From: Selaginella moellendorffii
Lineage: Eukaryota > Streptophyta > Lycopodiopsida > Selaginellales > Selaginellaceae
Reading direction: 5' to 3'
Length of the DNA stretch: 64,000 nt
Assembly: GCF_000143415.4 (NCBI RefSeq)
Contig: NW_003314283.1
Location: 96,232-160,231, forward strand
The notes under the pieces are model-generated. The model saw only the letters and a list, made by a program, of their open reading frames with translations. It was not told the DNA's origin and made no database searches. Position numbers and translations under genes: made by a program. Position 1 is the stretch's first letter. Each line of letters opens with the position of its first letter. Shown here one piece after another: positions 22,491-34,720 of this stretch.

Positions 22491-24366
22491 GATTTTCTAG
22501 CACTATTGATGTTTATTCTCTATCAATAATATAAACTAATTATACCTTATATAATTAATAAAAATATTTTATTATTTCACTTTTCATTTCATATACTTAC
22601 GAGTGTTTTTTTTGCAATATTTCCCATAGTATTCGTGAGTCTCCATTTTTGTCTTTACTATCTCAAAAAATATTTCATAATAGTCTTTCGGGTGTGTGAT
22701 GTTGCAATGTGTTGTGAGAGCATATATACTATCATAATTGTTTTTTTTTCCTTTCAAATGGTTATATGGCCTTATATAGAATCTTAATTAATTTTAAAAT
22801 TTTAACAAACCTGATATTTACTAGCTAGAAAACACAAAGTACAAATTTAAAAAAGTGACAAGAATACTCTTTTTGCAAATATTTTATTTTATGTTCTAAC
22901 AAACGTTGCATGTAGTAAATATTAAATTATTAGAACAAGAAGTGTCCTTTAGAACATTTTTATTTAATATAATATATAAAGAGTTATGAAATTATTAGGT
23001 TCGCCATAACCTTAAAATTTTAAAGTTTATAATGTTTGTACTAAATTATAATTGAAAATTGAGCTCAACTCGTGAGCTCAACTCTTCAGCTCATGAGCTC
23101 AAGTATGGTCCACGCTCCTCACTCACAAGCCCAAGCATAAACTTGTGCAAATGAAACATCTTATATCCATCGTATGAGCCCAAGTGAAAGCTCATACAAC
23201 TTAATATGAAAAGGTAGTCAAAATTTATACCCAAGAAACACATATGAAGCCATTGCGACCAAACACATACCAACTCAAATCATCATTTTCATCTCTATGT
23301 ATGCAACAAAATTAATTGCTCAATCTCATTGAATAGTACTTGTTGAGACATATTCTCTTATATTAAATGTAGCACACCTTATATCTCCATTAAGCCAATT
23401 AAAAAATGGGTAATTGCTTGATAAAATAATTTTTAATGATTTTTCTATCCCTTGAAGTTTCAAAGATCTACAATGATAGTATATTTAAATTTTATCTCAT
23501 GATCATATACATTGCACTATATTTGGCATAAAAGTCATGTATTTATCATCTCTTTATCATTACTAATGAGGAGATTCACCACTATTGGCCATGGTGGGAA
23601 TTAACCTCATCCTCTACTTATGGGATTTAAATTTAATACTTATTACTATATACAGGGCATCTAAAATTAACATTGACCCATAAAAATTTCTTAATTAGTT
23701 TGAGGTCAGAGATTTTCAAATCCCTTATAAATGAGTACTTTATATTAGCTTCCCAATGATGAAAACCAATATATAAATTTACAAAACAGTTAGTTGTTGC
23801 TATAAGAAAAAACTTTGGAAAACTCCCATTTACTTAATGTACTGATTAAGAAAATCACTAAGGCCTAGTAGCTAGAAAGATTGGAATAAAGGTCCTAGGA
23901 CTGAACAGAATGTTTCTTCTGCAGAAAAGCACAATATAAATTCACACAACATATCATCAAAGCACATCTATATCAACCATTCCTTGGCACTTGCATTCTG
24001 CTGCAAAAACAAAATATTAGCAGACACCTCCATCGATCATTTTTTCTAAAACCATATACTTGCTTGGTACCGGAATAAGAGCCAGTTTGTCACGCTACAA
24101 AAGAGCATAGGACAGAAAAGAATAGTAGTAAATCGTAGCAAAGTAAACCTTCTAAAATATGTTGTACCAAGAGGCAGCTTCTTGCCTTTTGTGACCCTTC
24201 ACCTATCCGCCTTTGGCACACTCAGCTTGGGCATGTCAACGAGCTTGTAGTCAGCCTTTTGTGAGAGTGACAATGAAAGTCCCAATCCTATGCAGATACA
24301 GGAAAGTCAGATTATAGACGAGGCAAACCTCGGATAGATAGACCACCTTTCGGTGCCTGGAACAGC
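22491..24366. other. AT-rich interval upstream of the MTP gene, nothing firm
   Basis: Mostly AT-rich non-coding DNA. Near 23060-23105 a GAGCTCAA-rich string is locally palindromic and resembles one at 10310-10345. On the minus strand at 24180-24270 a short coding-like phrase can be read, but it has a stop and no recognised family. Confidence 0.4.
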
Positions 24367-24417
24367 AGCCGCCGGGCATCAATCCCAGTGCCTCTTGCAT
24401 GCTAACCATCTGAGCTG
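24367..24417 (-). pseudogene. tRNA-Ala-derived fragment
   Basis: The minus strand reads AGCTCAGATGG (A-box/D-arm), then TTAGCAT (a loop with anticodon AGC), AAGAGGCACTGGGATTGATGCC (variable and T-arm region) and CCGGCGG. Compared with plant tRNA-Ala, about 12 nt between the D-loop and the anticodon loop and the paired acceptor ends are missing. It is a tRNA pseudogene or the head of a tRNA-derived SINE. It lies 40 bp upstream of the MTP start codon. Confidence 0.45.
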
Positions 24418-24456
24418 AGTTTTATATCTATACTAATTAGGGTTTATGGATTAGGT

Positions 24457-26587
24457 ATGTCGCCTCTCTGCAGAAGGAAGCTCCGGCTGCCGATCGCGCG
24501 GTTGCGGCCCCTGGATTTCATCTTCAAGGCGGACAGGGACGATTCTGATGGCGGCATTTCTCTTGCTCCGGCCGGCGCGAGGACGCATATGGGCCACGCG
24601 CATCATCATCACCACAAGGGCGCGGCTGTGGGCGATGCCAGAAGCAAAGCAGGGGAGCACATTGCTCGAATTGGCCTGTTAGCTGATTCCTCCCTCGCAG
24701 TGCTCAAGGGCTCCGCTGGATATCTCTCTGGAAGCACTGCGCTTGTGGCCGATGCCGCGCATTCCTTCTCGGACATTGTTAGTATAGATCTCCTGTTTTT
24801 TTTCTAGAATCGTTCTAAAGTTTTCTAACAGGTTCTCAGCGCTGTGGCGCTACTGTCCATAAAAGCTGGAAGAATTCCCAGAGACAAGGAGCATCCTTAC
24901 GGTACGTTCTTGTGCTTAGAATTTCATACTCTTGTGTTCTTCTTCTTTTCCTTTTTTCTTCTTCTTTGTTCTCCTTTATTCGTGACTCTCCAGCATGCAG
25001 GTCATGGAAAATTTGAGACGCTTGGTGCGCTGGGAATCTCTGGGATGCTTCTTCTCACCGGTTGTGGCATTGCTTGGCATGCAGTCGAAGTGATACAGGT
25101 TTTTCTTTTCTTTCTTCCATCGATAAGTTTAGAGGTTTGACACTTTCTTCTTTTCTTGTCAAGTCTGTTCTGTCCACTGCTGATATGACCACCGGTTTGG
25201 ACTTTTTGAGCAAGAATTCTTCCGATCACCATGAGGACGATCACGGTTCCTCTGGCCATCACCACCACGGACTGGACTCGGAGCACTTGCAACTGGCTTT
25301 GAGTGCTGCTGTGACGTCAATCGGTGTGAAAGAAGGGTTAGTTCGCTACTACCCTCTCCGTCTTTTTTTTCCTAACGATGGTTTTCTCTTGTAGACTCTA
25401 CTGGGCAACTAAAAGAGTTGGCGAGACTCAAGGGAGTCAACTTCTAAAAGCCAATGCTTGGCACCACCGAAGTGACGCGATCTCGTCCATTGTTGCTCTC
25501 ATAGGAGTCGGTAAATCTCTATAGTTTCTTAAGGAAGTGTCTCTTGATGGTATGGTTTATGTCAGGTGGAACTATGATTGGAGTACCATGGCTGGATCCT
25601 GCTGCCGGGATAGTTGTCTCCGGTATGATCGTGAAAGCTGGAATCGGAACTGGATATCACAGGTGACGATAGAATTGAGAATTACCCTTCAAGAATTATT
25701 CTTCTGAATAAGTCTTCTTTTTTCCTAGTCTCCAGGAACTAGTGGATAAAGGAGTTTCAGAGTCAGTTCTGGCACCCATTCGAGAAAGCGTGTTGCAAGT
25801 CGAGGGCGTCCAGGTACGTGAACATTTGGGAAAGAAATAGCCAAAGGTCTATCTTGAGGTTCCAGAACTGCCATGATCTAAGAGGGCGACGTGCCGGTTC
25901 TTATGTCTACATTGATGCTCACATTGAGGTAAGCTGAATACAAATCTTAAACTTTTAGTGAGTGACAAACGGACTAACAGGTAGACCCTTGGCTAAGTGT
26001 CAGTGCAGCACACAACATTGGTGAAGCCGTGCGGCGTCGTATCCACGAGTATCATCCGGAGGTCGCAGAGAGTTACGTCCACATTGGTAAGATTTTCTAT
26101 TCACTTTTACTAAGATTTCTCACAAGTTCGTATTTTGTAGATCCTGCAAAAGACTGGAAAGTGGATGAAGCTGAAGATGAAGAAGCTGCCTCGGCTCAAG
26201 AAACGTCGACGGTAGCAGAGAGCGATGCAAATGATAAATGCTCACGTTTGCAGCCATCTGTGGAGAAAGACATACGTAATGTCTTGTCATCCAAGTTTCA
26301 GGTAAGGGTTTTCTTTTTTATCCTCGCTGAGCTTTATATGAATCGTGAAGGATGTGACCCTCAAACATGTTACTTGCCATTTTCTCAAAGGGAGAGTGGT
26401 GGCACAGGTGGAAGTCTCCATGACACCCGATATGCTCATCAGGCAAGTAAAAGCTTGATTTTGTGACTGAGTTTGTTCTTGGATATGTAGGGATGCTGTC
26501 CAGAGAGCCAAAGACATCGAGCACGAGATCGTGTCTCAAGTTCCGGACGTGTCAACAGTGAAAATGCAACTGACGCTTAAAGACTGA
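24457..26587 (+). CDS. MTP6-like: Cation diffusion facilitator, MTP6-like metal transporter
   Basis: Twelve exons give a 492-residue protein: 24457-24777, 24832-24901, 25001-25098, 25164-25336, 25395-25510, 25566-25662, 25729-25813, 25866-25928, 25981-26086, 26141-26301, 26351-26442, 26491-26587. Introns are 48-99 bp; the last begins GCAAGT, a GC-AG intron. The start is Arg-rich (possible mitochondrial presequence), then a His cluster (44-53). The two HxxxD metal sites are H102/D106 and H244/D248. A His/Asp loop lies at 184-199 between transmembrane helices, and a C-terminal ZT_dimer-like domain starts at about 290. CDF proteins exchange Zn, Fe or Mn for protons, and the MTP6 group is mitochondrial in Arabidopsis. 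The motif order and WHHRSDAISSIVALIGVGG fit MTP6. Metal choice and location are inferred. Confidence 0.9.
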
Positions 26588-26792
26588 ATAAGCATGCATC
26601 TCTATTTTGTTGATCAAAACTTGTGTTTCTAGATAGTGGAATTTGCGAGGAAAGGCTGTATGGATCCTTACAAGTGGTCTTGCAAATGCGTGTTTAGAGC
26701 TCTTGGTATACCTTGTCCCACCTAAGCAAGCAACGAATCCACTTTTCCACGTAGAATAAGGCGTGTTTTAAAGCTCTATCAGTGCGCTGGCT

Positions 26793-28111
26793 ATGAGTGC
26801 GAAAATGGGGAGATGGGGCGCCTTTGATCAGGACGAAGGTCGCTGCGGCAATTTCGAGCGCGTCACAGAGCCATCGCTCGTGCTCCACATCTTCAGCTTG
26901 CTGGATCTCCCAGACTTGTTCTCATTGCGGGCTGTGTGCAAGTCCTGGTATGATGCTGTGCTCTCTCCTCGTTTCATTGAGCTGTACAAGCCACCGCTGG
27001 AACCCTCGGCCGTGCTCAGGGTGAGGACGAGTCTCCCTGCCGACTGGTAAGTCCCTCTTAGTTCTCTCAGCGTGATCATGGAAGCAAGTGTCTCGGTAGG
27101 GAGCTTCGTTACGATGAGGAGCATTTTGACTATGGCATGAAACTGGAGAATCACAGCGAGCTATGGCGTCCACATCGCTTCCAGCGTAAGAGATGCAGTC
27201 TCCCATTAGGCCCATCGGGTTCGCGCTTCGTGGGCTTGTGTTCTTCCAACGGGCTCGTGTGTGGGATGCTCATGGAACACATCGACTCGATGACTTTTGC
27301 TGTGGGGAATCCAATCACCAATGTGTGGAAGGCACTTCCTCCTGCTCCAATTGCTTCCGGGGATCGTCCACGCCCGGCTTATCTCTACATCGCCATGGAA
27401 ACAGATGTCGTCACTAGCTCTTACCAGATTGTGATACTGTACCAGAAGAACCAGATCACTCCTGATGAAGCCCCGGCACAAGATGACGATGATGGTCGAA
27501 TCTTCTCGCTGCAGTATGACTCAGATTCATGTTCTTGGCATGAAGGCCCGTTCTTCAGCACGCCAAACTCGTTGGGATCACCGCTACGAGGCTGTGCTTT
27601 CTTCTACACTGGGGAGAACATATTCCCGGCTTACGATCCACATTCCAGAGCTTGGTCTCACGTGGTTATCTCGCCACCGGCACGTAACGAACAAGAACAG
27701 GAAGACGAGAGTTGGGCGAACTGGTCTTTTGGATACATCGGCGCCTTCATGTACAAGGGGAAATGCTACTGGGCATCGCTCCTGTTCGATCCAGAGAAGT
27801 GGGGTGAAGACATTGGAGTGGCAATCTGGGAGATGAAACAGGAAAACTCAACGTGGGTGTTGGTGTCCCGGGTTCTGTCCAAGGACCTGTTTGGACCAAG
27901 TTGTTGCGTGTCAGTCGGGGACAAGGATATGACAGTGAGGTTGGTCGAGGACACTGTCTTCATCTCGGCTTTCTACAGGAAGGAAAGCCATGGGGTGTGG
28001 CCTCCTGTTGCATACGACTTTTCTCTGTCCAAGTGGTATACTTGTTGCATGAACAACGAGGATATTGAGTGCAGCTATGTGCTGCTACCCAGCCTGTCTG
28101 CCAAGCCTTAA
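26793..28111 (+). CDS. F-box protein
   Basis: Two exons (26793-27046 and 27100-28111) encode 421 residues; the 53-bp intron is GTAAGT...GGTAG and splits a Trp codon. The F-box is at about residues 25-65 with the canonical VCKSW at 48-52, so the protein should bind SKP1 and act as the substrate receptor of an SCF ubiquitin ligase. The remaining 350 residues form a beta-rich region like plant F-box/kelch-associated domains (repeated Trp/Gly, VCGMLMEH, AFYRKESHG), but I could not mark clear kelch repeats. It starts about 200 bp downstream of the MTP gene in the same direction, with its own short leader. A second in-frame ATG four codons in is possible. Its target is unknown. Confidence 0.87.
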
Positions 28112-29739
28112 CAGGCCTAACTTTTTATTAGTGATGGCTTAAAAATGTTAAGAAGATCCTGTGATGCAAAAACTACTAGCATTCTGTAATTTAGCTGATA
28201 TAAAGAACATATCAAATTTCTTGCATCTTGATAGTAAATGAATGTCAATGGATCTTAAGTGATTCAGCTCAAGTAGCAGCATCCACCCTCAAATCCCATT
28301 GCTTGGTTGATTTTCATACAATCACCTTGATATTTACACTTTTGTTTTTACCACTAAGCTTCCCATACATCTTACCAGTGGAGACTCTATCCTGCTGATC
28401 ACAAAATTTATTAGTAGTGTTAAAGTAGAGGAATTATCAGAAGAAAACAAACTAGCATAACTTTCATCTTGTAAAATTGTTCAAAGAAATTGAAATAATA
28501 TAGGAGATGTTCAAGGCTTGGGTTAGGGTTAAAAGAAGTCATTTTTAAAGCCTGCTTTTAGCAGTATTCTTCAATCAAAAAACTTTTATAAACATTCTTT
28601 AATTCAACCTTTTGGCTTAAGTTGCTTGAAATCCTCAGCAGATCCAATGTACTTATATTGACCAACATGATGTAAATAACTAAACTGGCAGTCTACAAAA
28701 TCATTGGTAATGATGTTTGAACAACAAGCATAGGCTTTGTCTAAAGTCAATAAGAAAATTATGTCGAAATCAAATGTAATTATGATTAATATATAATTCT
28801 TCTGATTTAAAGTGCAATCTTTTGAAGTGTTAATGACTGTTTGGGCTTTGTAGAATTCATTTTTATGATGTATTAATCTTTAAAAAAATGTATAACCTGT
28901 TTTAAAGCTAATATACTACATGTGTGTGATAGAAGACATTCCTATACCTATCTAAATTCTACACAAAAGGAGAATAGGGGAAAATTATATTTAACTTGTA
29001 AGCACACCTATTACATTTTTATGTGGGAACTAAACCAAGATTCTAAGATCGATTATCACATCCACTAGACAAGCCTTACACTTCCAAAGTTTTAGAAGCG
29101 TTTTTAAATTGCTTTTGATGTTCGAATCTATATTTATATTTGTCTTTTATTAGTCAAAATAAAATATAGATTAAATCATTTTTTGAAAGATGAAAAAATG
29201 TCAATACAGAACTTCTTTAAACACTTTTATATGGTTCCATTAGATCTATAGGCCAAAGTAATTCAATGCATGGAATTGTTGAACCATAGTTTAGAACAAA
29301 GTAATGTTTTTCTAGTATTTGAGAAGTTGTTAGGTGAGCTCATGAACTCAAAACATACCCAGGCTCCTTGTGTGCACGGAACACATTAGGGACTTGTGGC
29401 ACCATGCCATAGCTTTAAGGGAAGCTTTTCATGAAATTCATTTCATCTATATCCCATAAGTGGAGAATTTTTGGGCCAATAAACTATCCAGTTTTAACAT
29501 GCAACATGAAACACATCTCTAATCAATTTTTGTGACGAGTTTGGACATACCAAATAGTGCTCAACAATCAGCACAAAGACCAGATCCTAGGTGCAAAGAG
29601 ATCTTCCTCAAGGGAGATAAAGATCCAACCTGTTTTGGAGCATAGACGCAGCTAGGTTGGTGTCTCTCCTCCAATGTTTCATAGATGTTCTTGCATCACA
29701 ACTTCCAGGCATGCCGATGGAATCACGTTGGTTCTAGGT
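28112..29739. other. AT-rich interval, no gene recognised
   Basis: The first part should hold the F-box 3' UTR. Beyond it the sequence is AT-rich without domains on either strand. The last 200 bp probably belong to the gypsy remnant that follows. Confidence 0.45.
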
Positions 29740-31035
29740 GCCAAGCCAATATGCCAAAAGCAACGCCACCTCAACAAGTCTCTACTACCAGCAATTAAAC
29801 TCAAAGTGCAAAAACTGCTAGCAGCTGATTTCATCTACCCATTGGAACATTCTGCATGGATTTCCAATGTTGTCCCAATATGTAAAGCCAATAGCAAGCT
29901 CTGTCTTCACGTTGACTACCAGGCTCTCAATAATGTCACTATGCGAGATCATTTCCCAACACCCTTCCTAAATAGGATTGTGGATGAGATGGCAGGACAT
30001 CATTTTTACTCTTTCATGGATGATTTCTCAGGCTACAACCAGCTTCCAATTCACCCAGAAGACAATAAGCTCACTGCTTTTTGCACACCATACGGAGTAT
30101 TTACCTACAACATCCTACCATTTCATCCTACTGATTTCATCTACCCATTGGAACATTTTGCATGGATTTCCAGTGTTGTCCCAATATGTAAAGCCAATAG
30201 CAAGCTCTGTCTTCACGTTGACTACTAGGCTCTCAATAATGTCACTATGCGAGATCATTTCCCAACACCCTTCCTAGATAGGATTGTGGATGAGATGGCA
30301 GGACATCATTTTTACTCTTTCATGGATGATTTCTCAGGTTACAACCAGCTTCCGATTCACCCAGAAGACAATAAGCTCACTGCTTTTTGCACACCATACG
30401 GAATATTTGCCTACAACATCCTACCGTTTGGTTTATACGATGCCAAGGCAACTTTCAGCGCTTCATGACATACACCTTCCACAACTTGATTGGAAGTTCT
30501 CTCCCTGTACACATGGATGACCTCTTAAAAAAACTATGATGAACATCTTCACCACCTAGAGAAGATCTTTACAGGTTGCCAATAGCACCATTTCTCACTG
30601 AATCCAGCCAAGTGCAAGTTCGTTGTCACTGAAAGCTGTCTTCTCAATTTTGATGTCTCATTGGAAGGCACATGTCACCAAGTGCAAACAGATCCTTGAG
30701 GTGAAAACCTCAAACAACTTCAGAGTTACCTTGGCTAGATTGGATTCTTTCCATGGTTCATACTAGATTTTGCTGCTCTCACTCATCCACTAGTAGCTCT
30801 GCTCAAACACAACAGCAGTAAGCATTTGAACAGCTTCATACCACCTTGCACTCAGCACCAACTCGATCTTAGTCAGTTCACAATTGTTGTGACAACGTTT
30901 GTGGTGCCAGCAACTTTGGAGAATATGGCAAAGTATTTGGAGTTAAGCACTTCTCCATCAGACCTCCCACACTTGGAGGCTCTCTTACACCTTGCCTTAG
31001 TCATCTCCCAACAATCTGCCTCCATCTTTTGCTAG
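29740..31035 (+). pseudogene. gypsy reverse transcriptase/RNase H remnant
   Basis: The plus strand encodes an RT related to the one at 47.4 kb, sharing DFIYPLE, DHFPTPF and VDEMAGHH motifs. The conserved VDY reads as VDYQALN, and the palm reads FMDDFSGYNQLPIHPEDN. The active site is at about 30507-30521 as HMDD instead of YxDD, followed by thumb motifs (HHLEKIFTGC, FSLNPAKCKF) and an RNase H tail (TFVVPATLE) near 30897. Stops interrupt it, for example CAG to TAG at 30226. The front half is duplicated in tandem. There is no integrase. Confidence 0.75.
29827..30438. repeat. 306-bp in-frame tandem duplication within RT
   Basis: The unit starting GATTTCATCTACCCATTGGA at 29827 recurs at 30133, nearly identical to about 30430. 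The offset is 306 bp, exactly 102 codons, so the frame is kept. The second unit carries a TAG where the first has CAG. The few differences suggest the duplication happened when, or after, the element was already dying. Confidence 0.9.
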
Positions 31036-31047
31036 AACTAAAGAAAA

Positions 31048-31265
31048 GGTTCCAATGCCAAATTTAAATTCTTAAATTTAGACTTTCTAGGAGGTCACTC
31101 AACTTTGTATTATTCAAACTCAAGGGCTCTAAACCTTAAATGTCCCAAAACCATTAGCCAATTGGAAAAAGTGGTGCACTCTTATTCATGAACTCTTTCT
31201 CTCTATATTTGAACCTTATGGATTGTTTTTTAAATCATTTTTTTTTTTTGCTTACATTGATGTTA
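31048..31265 (-). mobile_element. TRIM-like LTR fragment, opposite orientation to 7573-8064
   Basis: The reverse complement of 31063-31260 aligns to the LTR at 7860-8064 (shared AGTCCAAA..., GAATAGTAC-like and TATAGAGGGAAAG-like blocks). Next to it, 31048-31062 reads on the minus strand as TTTGGCATTGGAACC, a degenerate primer site in the same place as at 7666. The match fades after about 31260. It abuts the plus-strand RT remnant, so the two are separate insertions. Confidence 0.6.
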
Positions 31266-31400
31266 ATAACATTGAAGTAATGCATTGCCATTGACATTAT
31301 TGAAGTTGAGATTAGAGTAAGATGAAATATCTCTTCATACCATTGATATTAATTTTGATGAAGATGGTATTAATAGTTTGTCTATACCTTTATATCATTA

Positions 31401-31500
31401 NNNNNNNNNNNNNNNNNNNNNNNNNNNNNNNNNNNNNNNNNNNNNNNNNNNNNNNNNNNNNNNNNNNNNNNNNNNNNNNNNNNNNNNNNNNNNNNNNNNN
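31401..31500. other. Assembly gap (100 N)
   Basis: A run of exactly 100 N, the conventional size for a gap of unknown length. Sequence on the two sides need not be adjacent in the genome. Confidence 1.
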
Positions 31501-33275
31501 GACCGGCAGTGGAGGCTCAAACTTCTGCTATTGGCTTGTATTTTAGACAAGATTATTAGTAGGGGTTAAGTTTTGGCTTTTCCTTGAAAAGTAATTTAGT
31601 TATGGACGATACTAATTTACAAAAGAAGAGCTAATGATCGATTGGAGTTAAATCCTTATTAGATTTGCATTGAGGTTTTATCGATCATTAATAATTTTTC
31701 TTGTGCTTATTATAAAGTGAGTTACATCTTAACATGGAAGATGGATTCATGAAGGATCATTTAATAATCACTTGTTAAGCATAGTTTCATTATGTTTGCT
31801 TTTTGATAGATGCAGACATACTCTTCATTAGCTTTTGCATTATGAAATTTAGTTTATGGATGTGTTAAAGAGGATATTGTGGGTTGTACCATAATTTCTT
31901 TTATGGCATTGAAGTTGGTTCATACAAGACTTATAATTATTGTTAGCGAGACTTGATTATAAGTTTTTATGAACTTTTGGTTCTTTGAGTTTTCATGCTC
32001 ATTGTTCTATTCGTTAGGAGTTGTCAAGGGATGCATTTTCGCTCATTAGTTTTAATATTAAGTTGGTATTTATATTTAGCAATCATTAGTGATGATTGAC
32101 TATCATCTAGGATAGTTGATTATCCTTATCAATGGTTTTGTTTGATTATTGTTAATATTGAATGATTTGTTGTTTTTTGGGATGGTGAATTATTTATTCA
32201 ACAATGATTATACATCTCTCGATTGATGGGATCATTGATGATCTTTTATAATGCTTAGTTGTTCTTTTTGATGGCTTTTGGTTTTCTATATTATCACATA
32301 TTCTTTGAGGCTTGTTTTGGATTGATCTCTTGGGTTTAAAATGTTAGTAAGATATTGCTAACGCTTTTTTGAGCAACTTGTTTTTTAGTATTATTGACCA
32401 TAATTTATTTAAATTAGCTAATGTGATAATTGGTATAATTTAGTGTTTGTTGACCTTGTGACACCTTCATTCTATTCTATCGATTGTTGTTAAAGTTAGT
32501 TTTATTAGATTAAGATGTTTTTCTTTTGAGTGATACAACGAGTATTTTTCTTGTCAACTAATAATACTTTGTATTCTTTGAGTTATCTTTCATAAGGTTT
32601 TGGCATACTATCTACAATCTTTGATGTGTTCACACTTTGTGAAAAATGCACCAATTTAAATGAGTTATGGGGGCAATCTTTTTGTCTAACGCGAATGTGC
32701 TACAATTCAAACACTTTCTAGTAGTCACTAGTAAGGAAATGACTAATGGAGTAAGCCACCCTTACTGTTATGTGTCACCCAACTTACAAAAGATAATATG
32801 GCCCTGCCTACAAATGATATAGAAAAAAAAGCCAAAGGCTCCAACCCTCATGAGTAAGCAAACTAAACCTAAGTTTAAATAAACTATTGTAAATAGGTAG
32901 TTAAAGTTGTTTATATGGTCACACATTTTTAATAGAATAAGAAATATCAAGAGAGAGATGAGTTATATAACTAGTCAACAATAAATACCCCATGACTAGA
33001 GATTTCATTATGCACACAAAGTGCCAAAGCCAATCTCCTATACTAACCCAAACATAAAGATCAATAAAGGGAAAATATCAAAATCATAAACAAAGATATT
33101 TTAGAGAGAATGAATTATCAGTGAATTAACCTTATGTTAGAACACAAAAGTATTTTAATGAAGTTATCATCCAATAAACTAGTATAAAATAAGAACCACC
33201 AAGATCACTAGAGTTTAAAGTCATAGGATTAAACAATGAACAAAATTCAATAGCAAGTGTATTATTAAGAAAACT
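31501..33275. other. AT-rich interval, no gene recognised
   Basis: T-rich on the plus strand to about 32600, then A-rich. Frames are short and no domain or repeat end is visible. Confidence 0.5.
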
Positions 33276-33280
33276 TAATG

Positions 33281-33998
33281 ATAAAGTTGTGACTATGGGT
33301 ATCAAAAGTTACCTGTTGATGAGTTCTTTCAAATATTCTTTCATTACTACCACAATAGTAGGAGGTTAGTATTGCTAGATTCTTTATTAGTCTCCACCTA
33401 AACTAGTTGAAAAACTAGTCATCATGTTTGTACTAATACCAGATAAATATTGTAGGAACTTTTATGTATTCCTTGCTGAGCATACTCAACCTAGCATGAA
33501 AAACTTATGTTATTAGCTTGCACTTGCTAAATTTTTTCCTTCAATACTCACTAAATGATAATTTACTGTGTTTGCCAAGATGCCCTTGCTATTATGCCCC
33601 ATGTGTTGGATCCATTTGGTCTTAATGATTATTTATGAAAAGTGTTTAGATTTGCTAACATAGCATATTTATAGAATGTAGAGATTGTTCTGAACATAAT
33701 GGTGCTAATCTTAGCATTGGGATGCTAAATGCTCTAAGATTGCTCCTATGTCACTTGGTGTTCTTGTCTCTTTACTTTATGGGCTAAATGTTTGAAAGTC
33801 ATTATATCCCTTAGTTCTTTTACTTCTTGGTTATCTACTCAAGAGTTTGGCTCTATCCCTTTGTTTAATGGCCTAATGCTCTGAAACTCAGGTTCTATTC
33901 TACTACTATTTGATACATAGCCAAGGGTTTGGGTTCCGCTTTGTGGTTATTTTATAGTAGATCACTATAGGATAAAAGATGAAACCACATACACTACA
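33281..33998 (+). mobile_element. Solo LTR (family 2, copy 3), older and shortened
   Basis: This aligns in reverse to the LTR at 17661-19244: TGTGACT near the start, GGTAGGAGG-like and GTCTCCACCTAAACTAG blocks, and at the end GGGTTTGGGTTCCGC... to CACTACA. It is flanked by TAATG at 33276-33280 and 33999-34003, a likely 5-bp target duplication. The promoter-like core of the family is missing, which accounts for most of the shorter length. High divergence indicates an old insertion. Confidence 0.7.
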
Positions 33999-34002
33999 TA
34001 AT

Positions 34003-34720
34003 GGAAGAATTGATAGATTTAATGTAAAAATGGAAGTGTTAATCTCTTTAGTAATAAAAGTTGTTTGTTAGTAGTTAATAAGGATATTGACATCTTTAGG
34101 AGAGGTGTGAGTGTAACATATGTAATTATGGGATAAGATTTAGATATATTGTCACCATGGATTCTTAGAATTTTGGGAGATAAATGAAAATAAAATAGCC
34201 ACTAAAAGCTCTCTTATCAAATAATTACCCCTTCTCCAGAAAAGAAAAATAGAGTGTGCTATATATCGGGTTCAATTCTCATTGATTAATGGCTACTTAA
34301 AATATAATATACCCTTGAGCAAGATATATTCTTACCTTTAAAAATTGAAATTATACATATTAAACATCCATGAGTACATATTTTTTTCTTGTAGAGCATC
34401 CACAGATGAGGGTATTCACTATAGAATTGTGGTATGGATGGATGATTAATTGCCTTACATAGAATAATTGATTTATACAATGGAAGGATTGGTAGATTCA
34501 ATGTAGAAATGGAGGTGCTAGTTTCCATTTGAGTCAATAAGGGTTGTTGGTCAATAGTCAATGAGAATATTAACATTTTTGAAGAGGGTGAATATAGTGT
34601 ATGTGATCATGGGATGAGATTTGAATATATTATCACTGTGAATTCTTGGAACCTTGGGGGATAAATAGGGATAAAATAGGCATTAAAAGTTCTCTCATCA
34701 AGCAATTGCCCTTTTTTGAA
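34003..34720. repeat. Diverged direct repeat pair (34003-34240 and 34480-34720)
   Basis: TGGAAGAATTGATAGATTTA at 34003 recurs as TGGAAGGATTGGTAGATTCA at 34480, and similarity continues for about 235 bp (offset 477). The first unit starts exactly at the target duplication of the solo LTR, while the second has the corresponding bases (ACAATGG) uninterrupted. The pair may be LTR-like ends of a small element or an old segmental duplication. Just downstream (34765-34885) a 65-70-bp unit is also repeated. Confidence 0.6.

Noticed and set aside
24180-24300. Short minus-strand phrase that looks coding (YKLVDMPKLSVPKADR)
   Set aside because: A stop follows at once, I could not tie it to a family, and no exon structure was visible around it.
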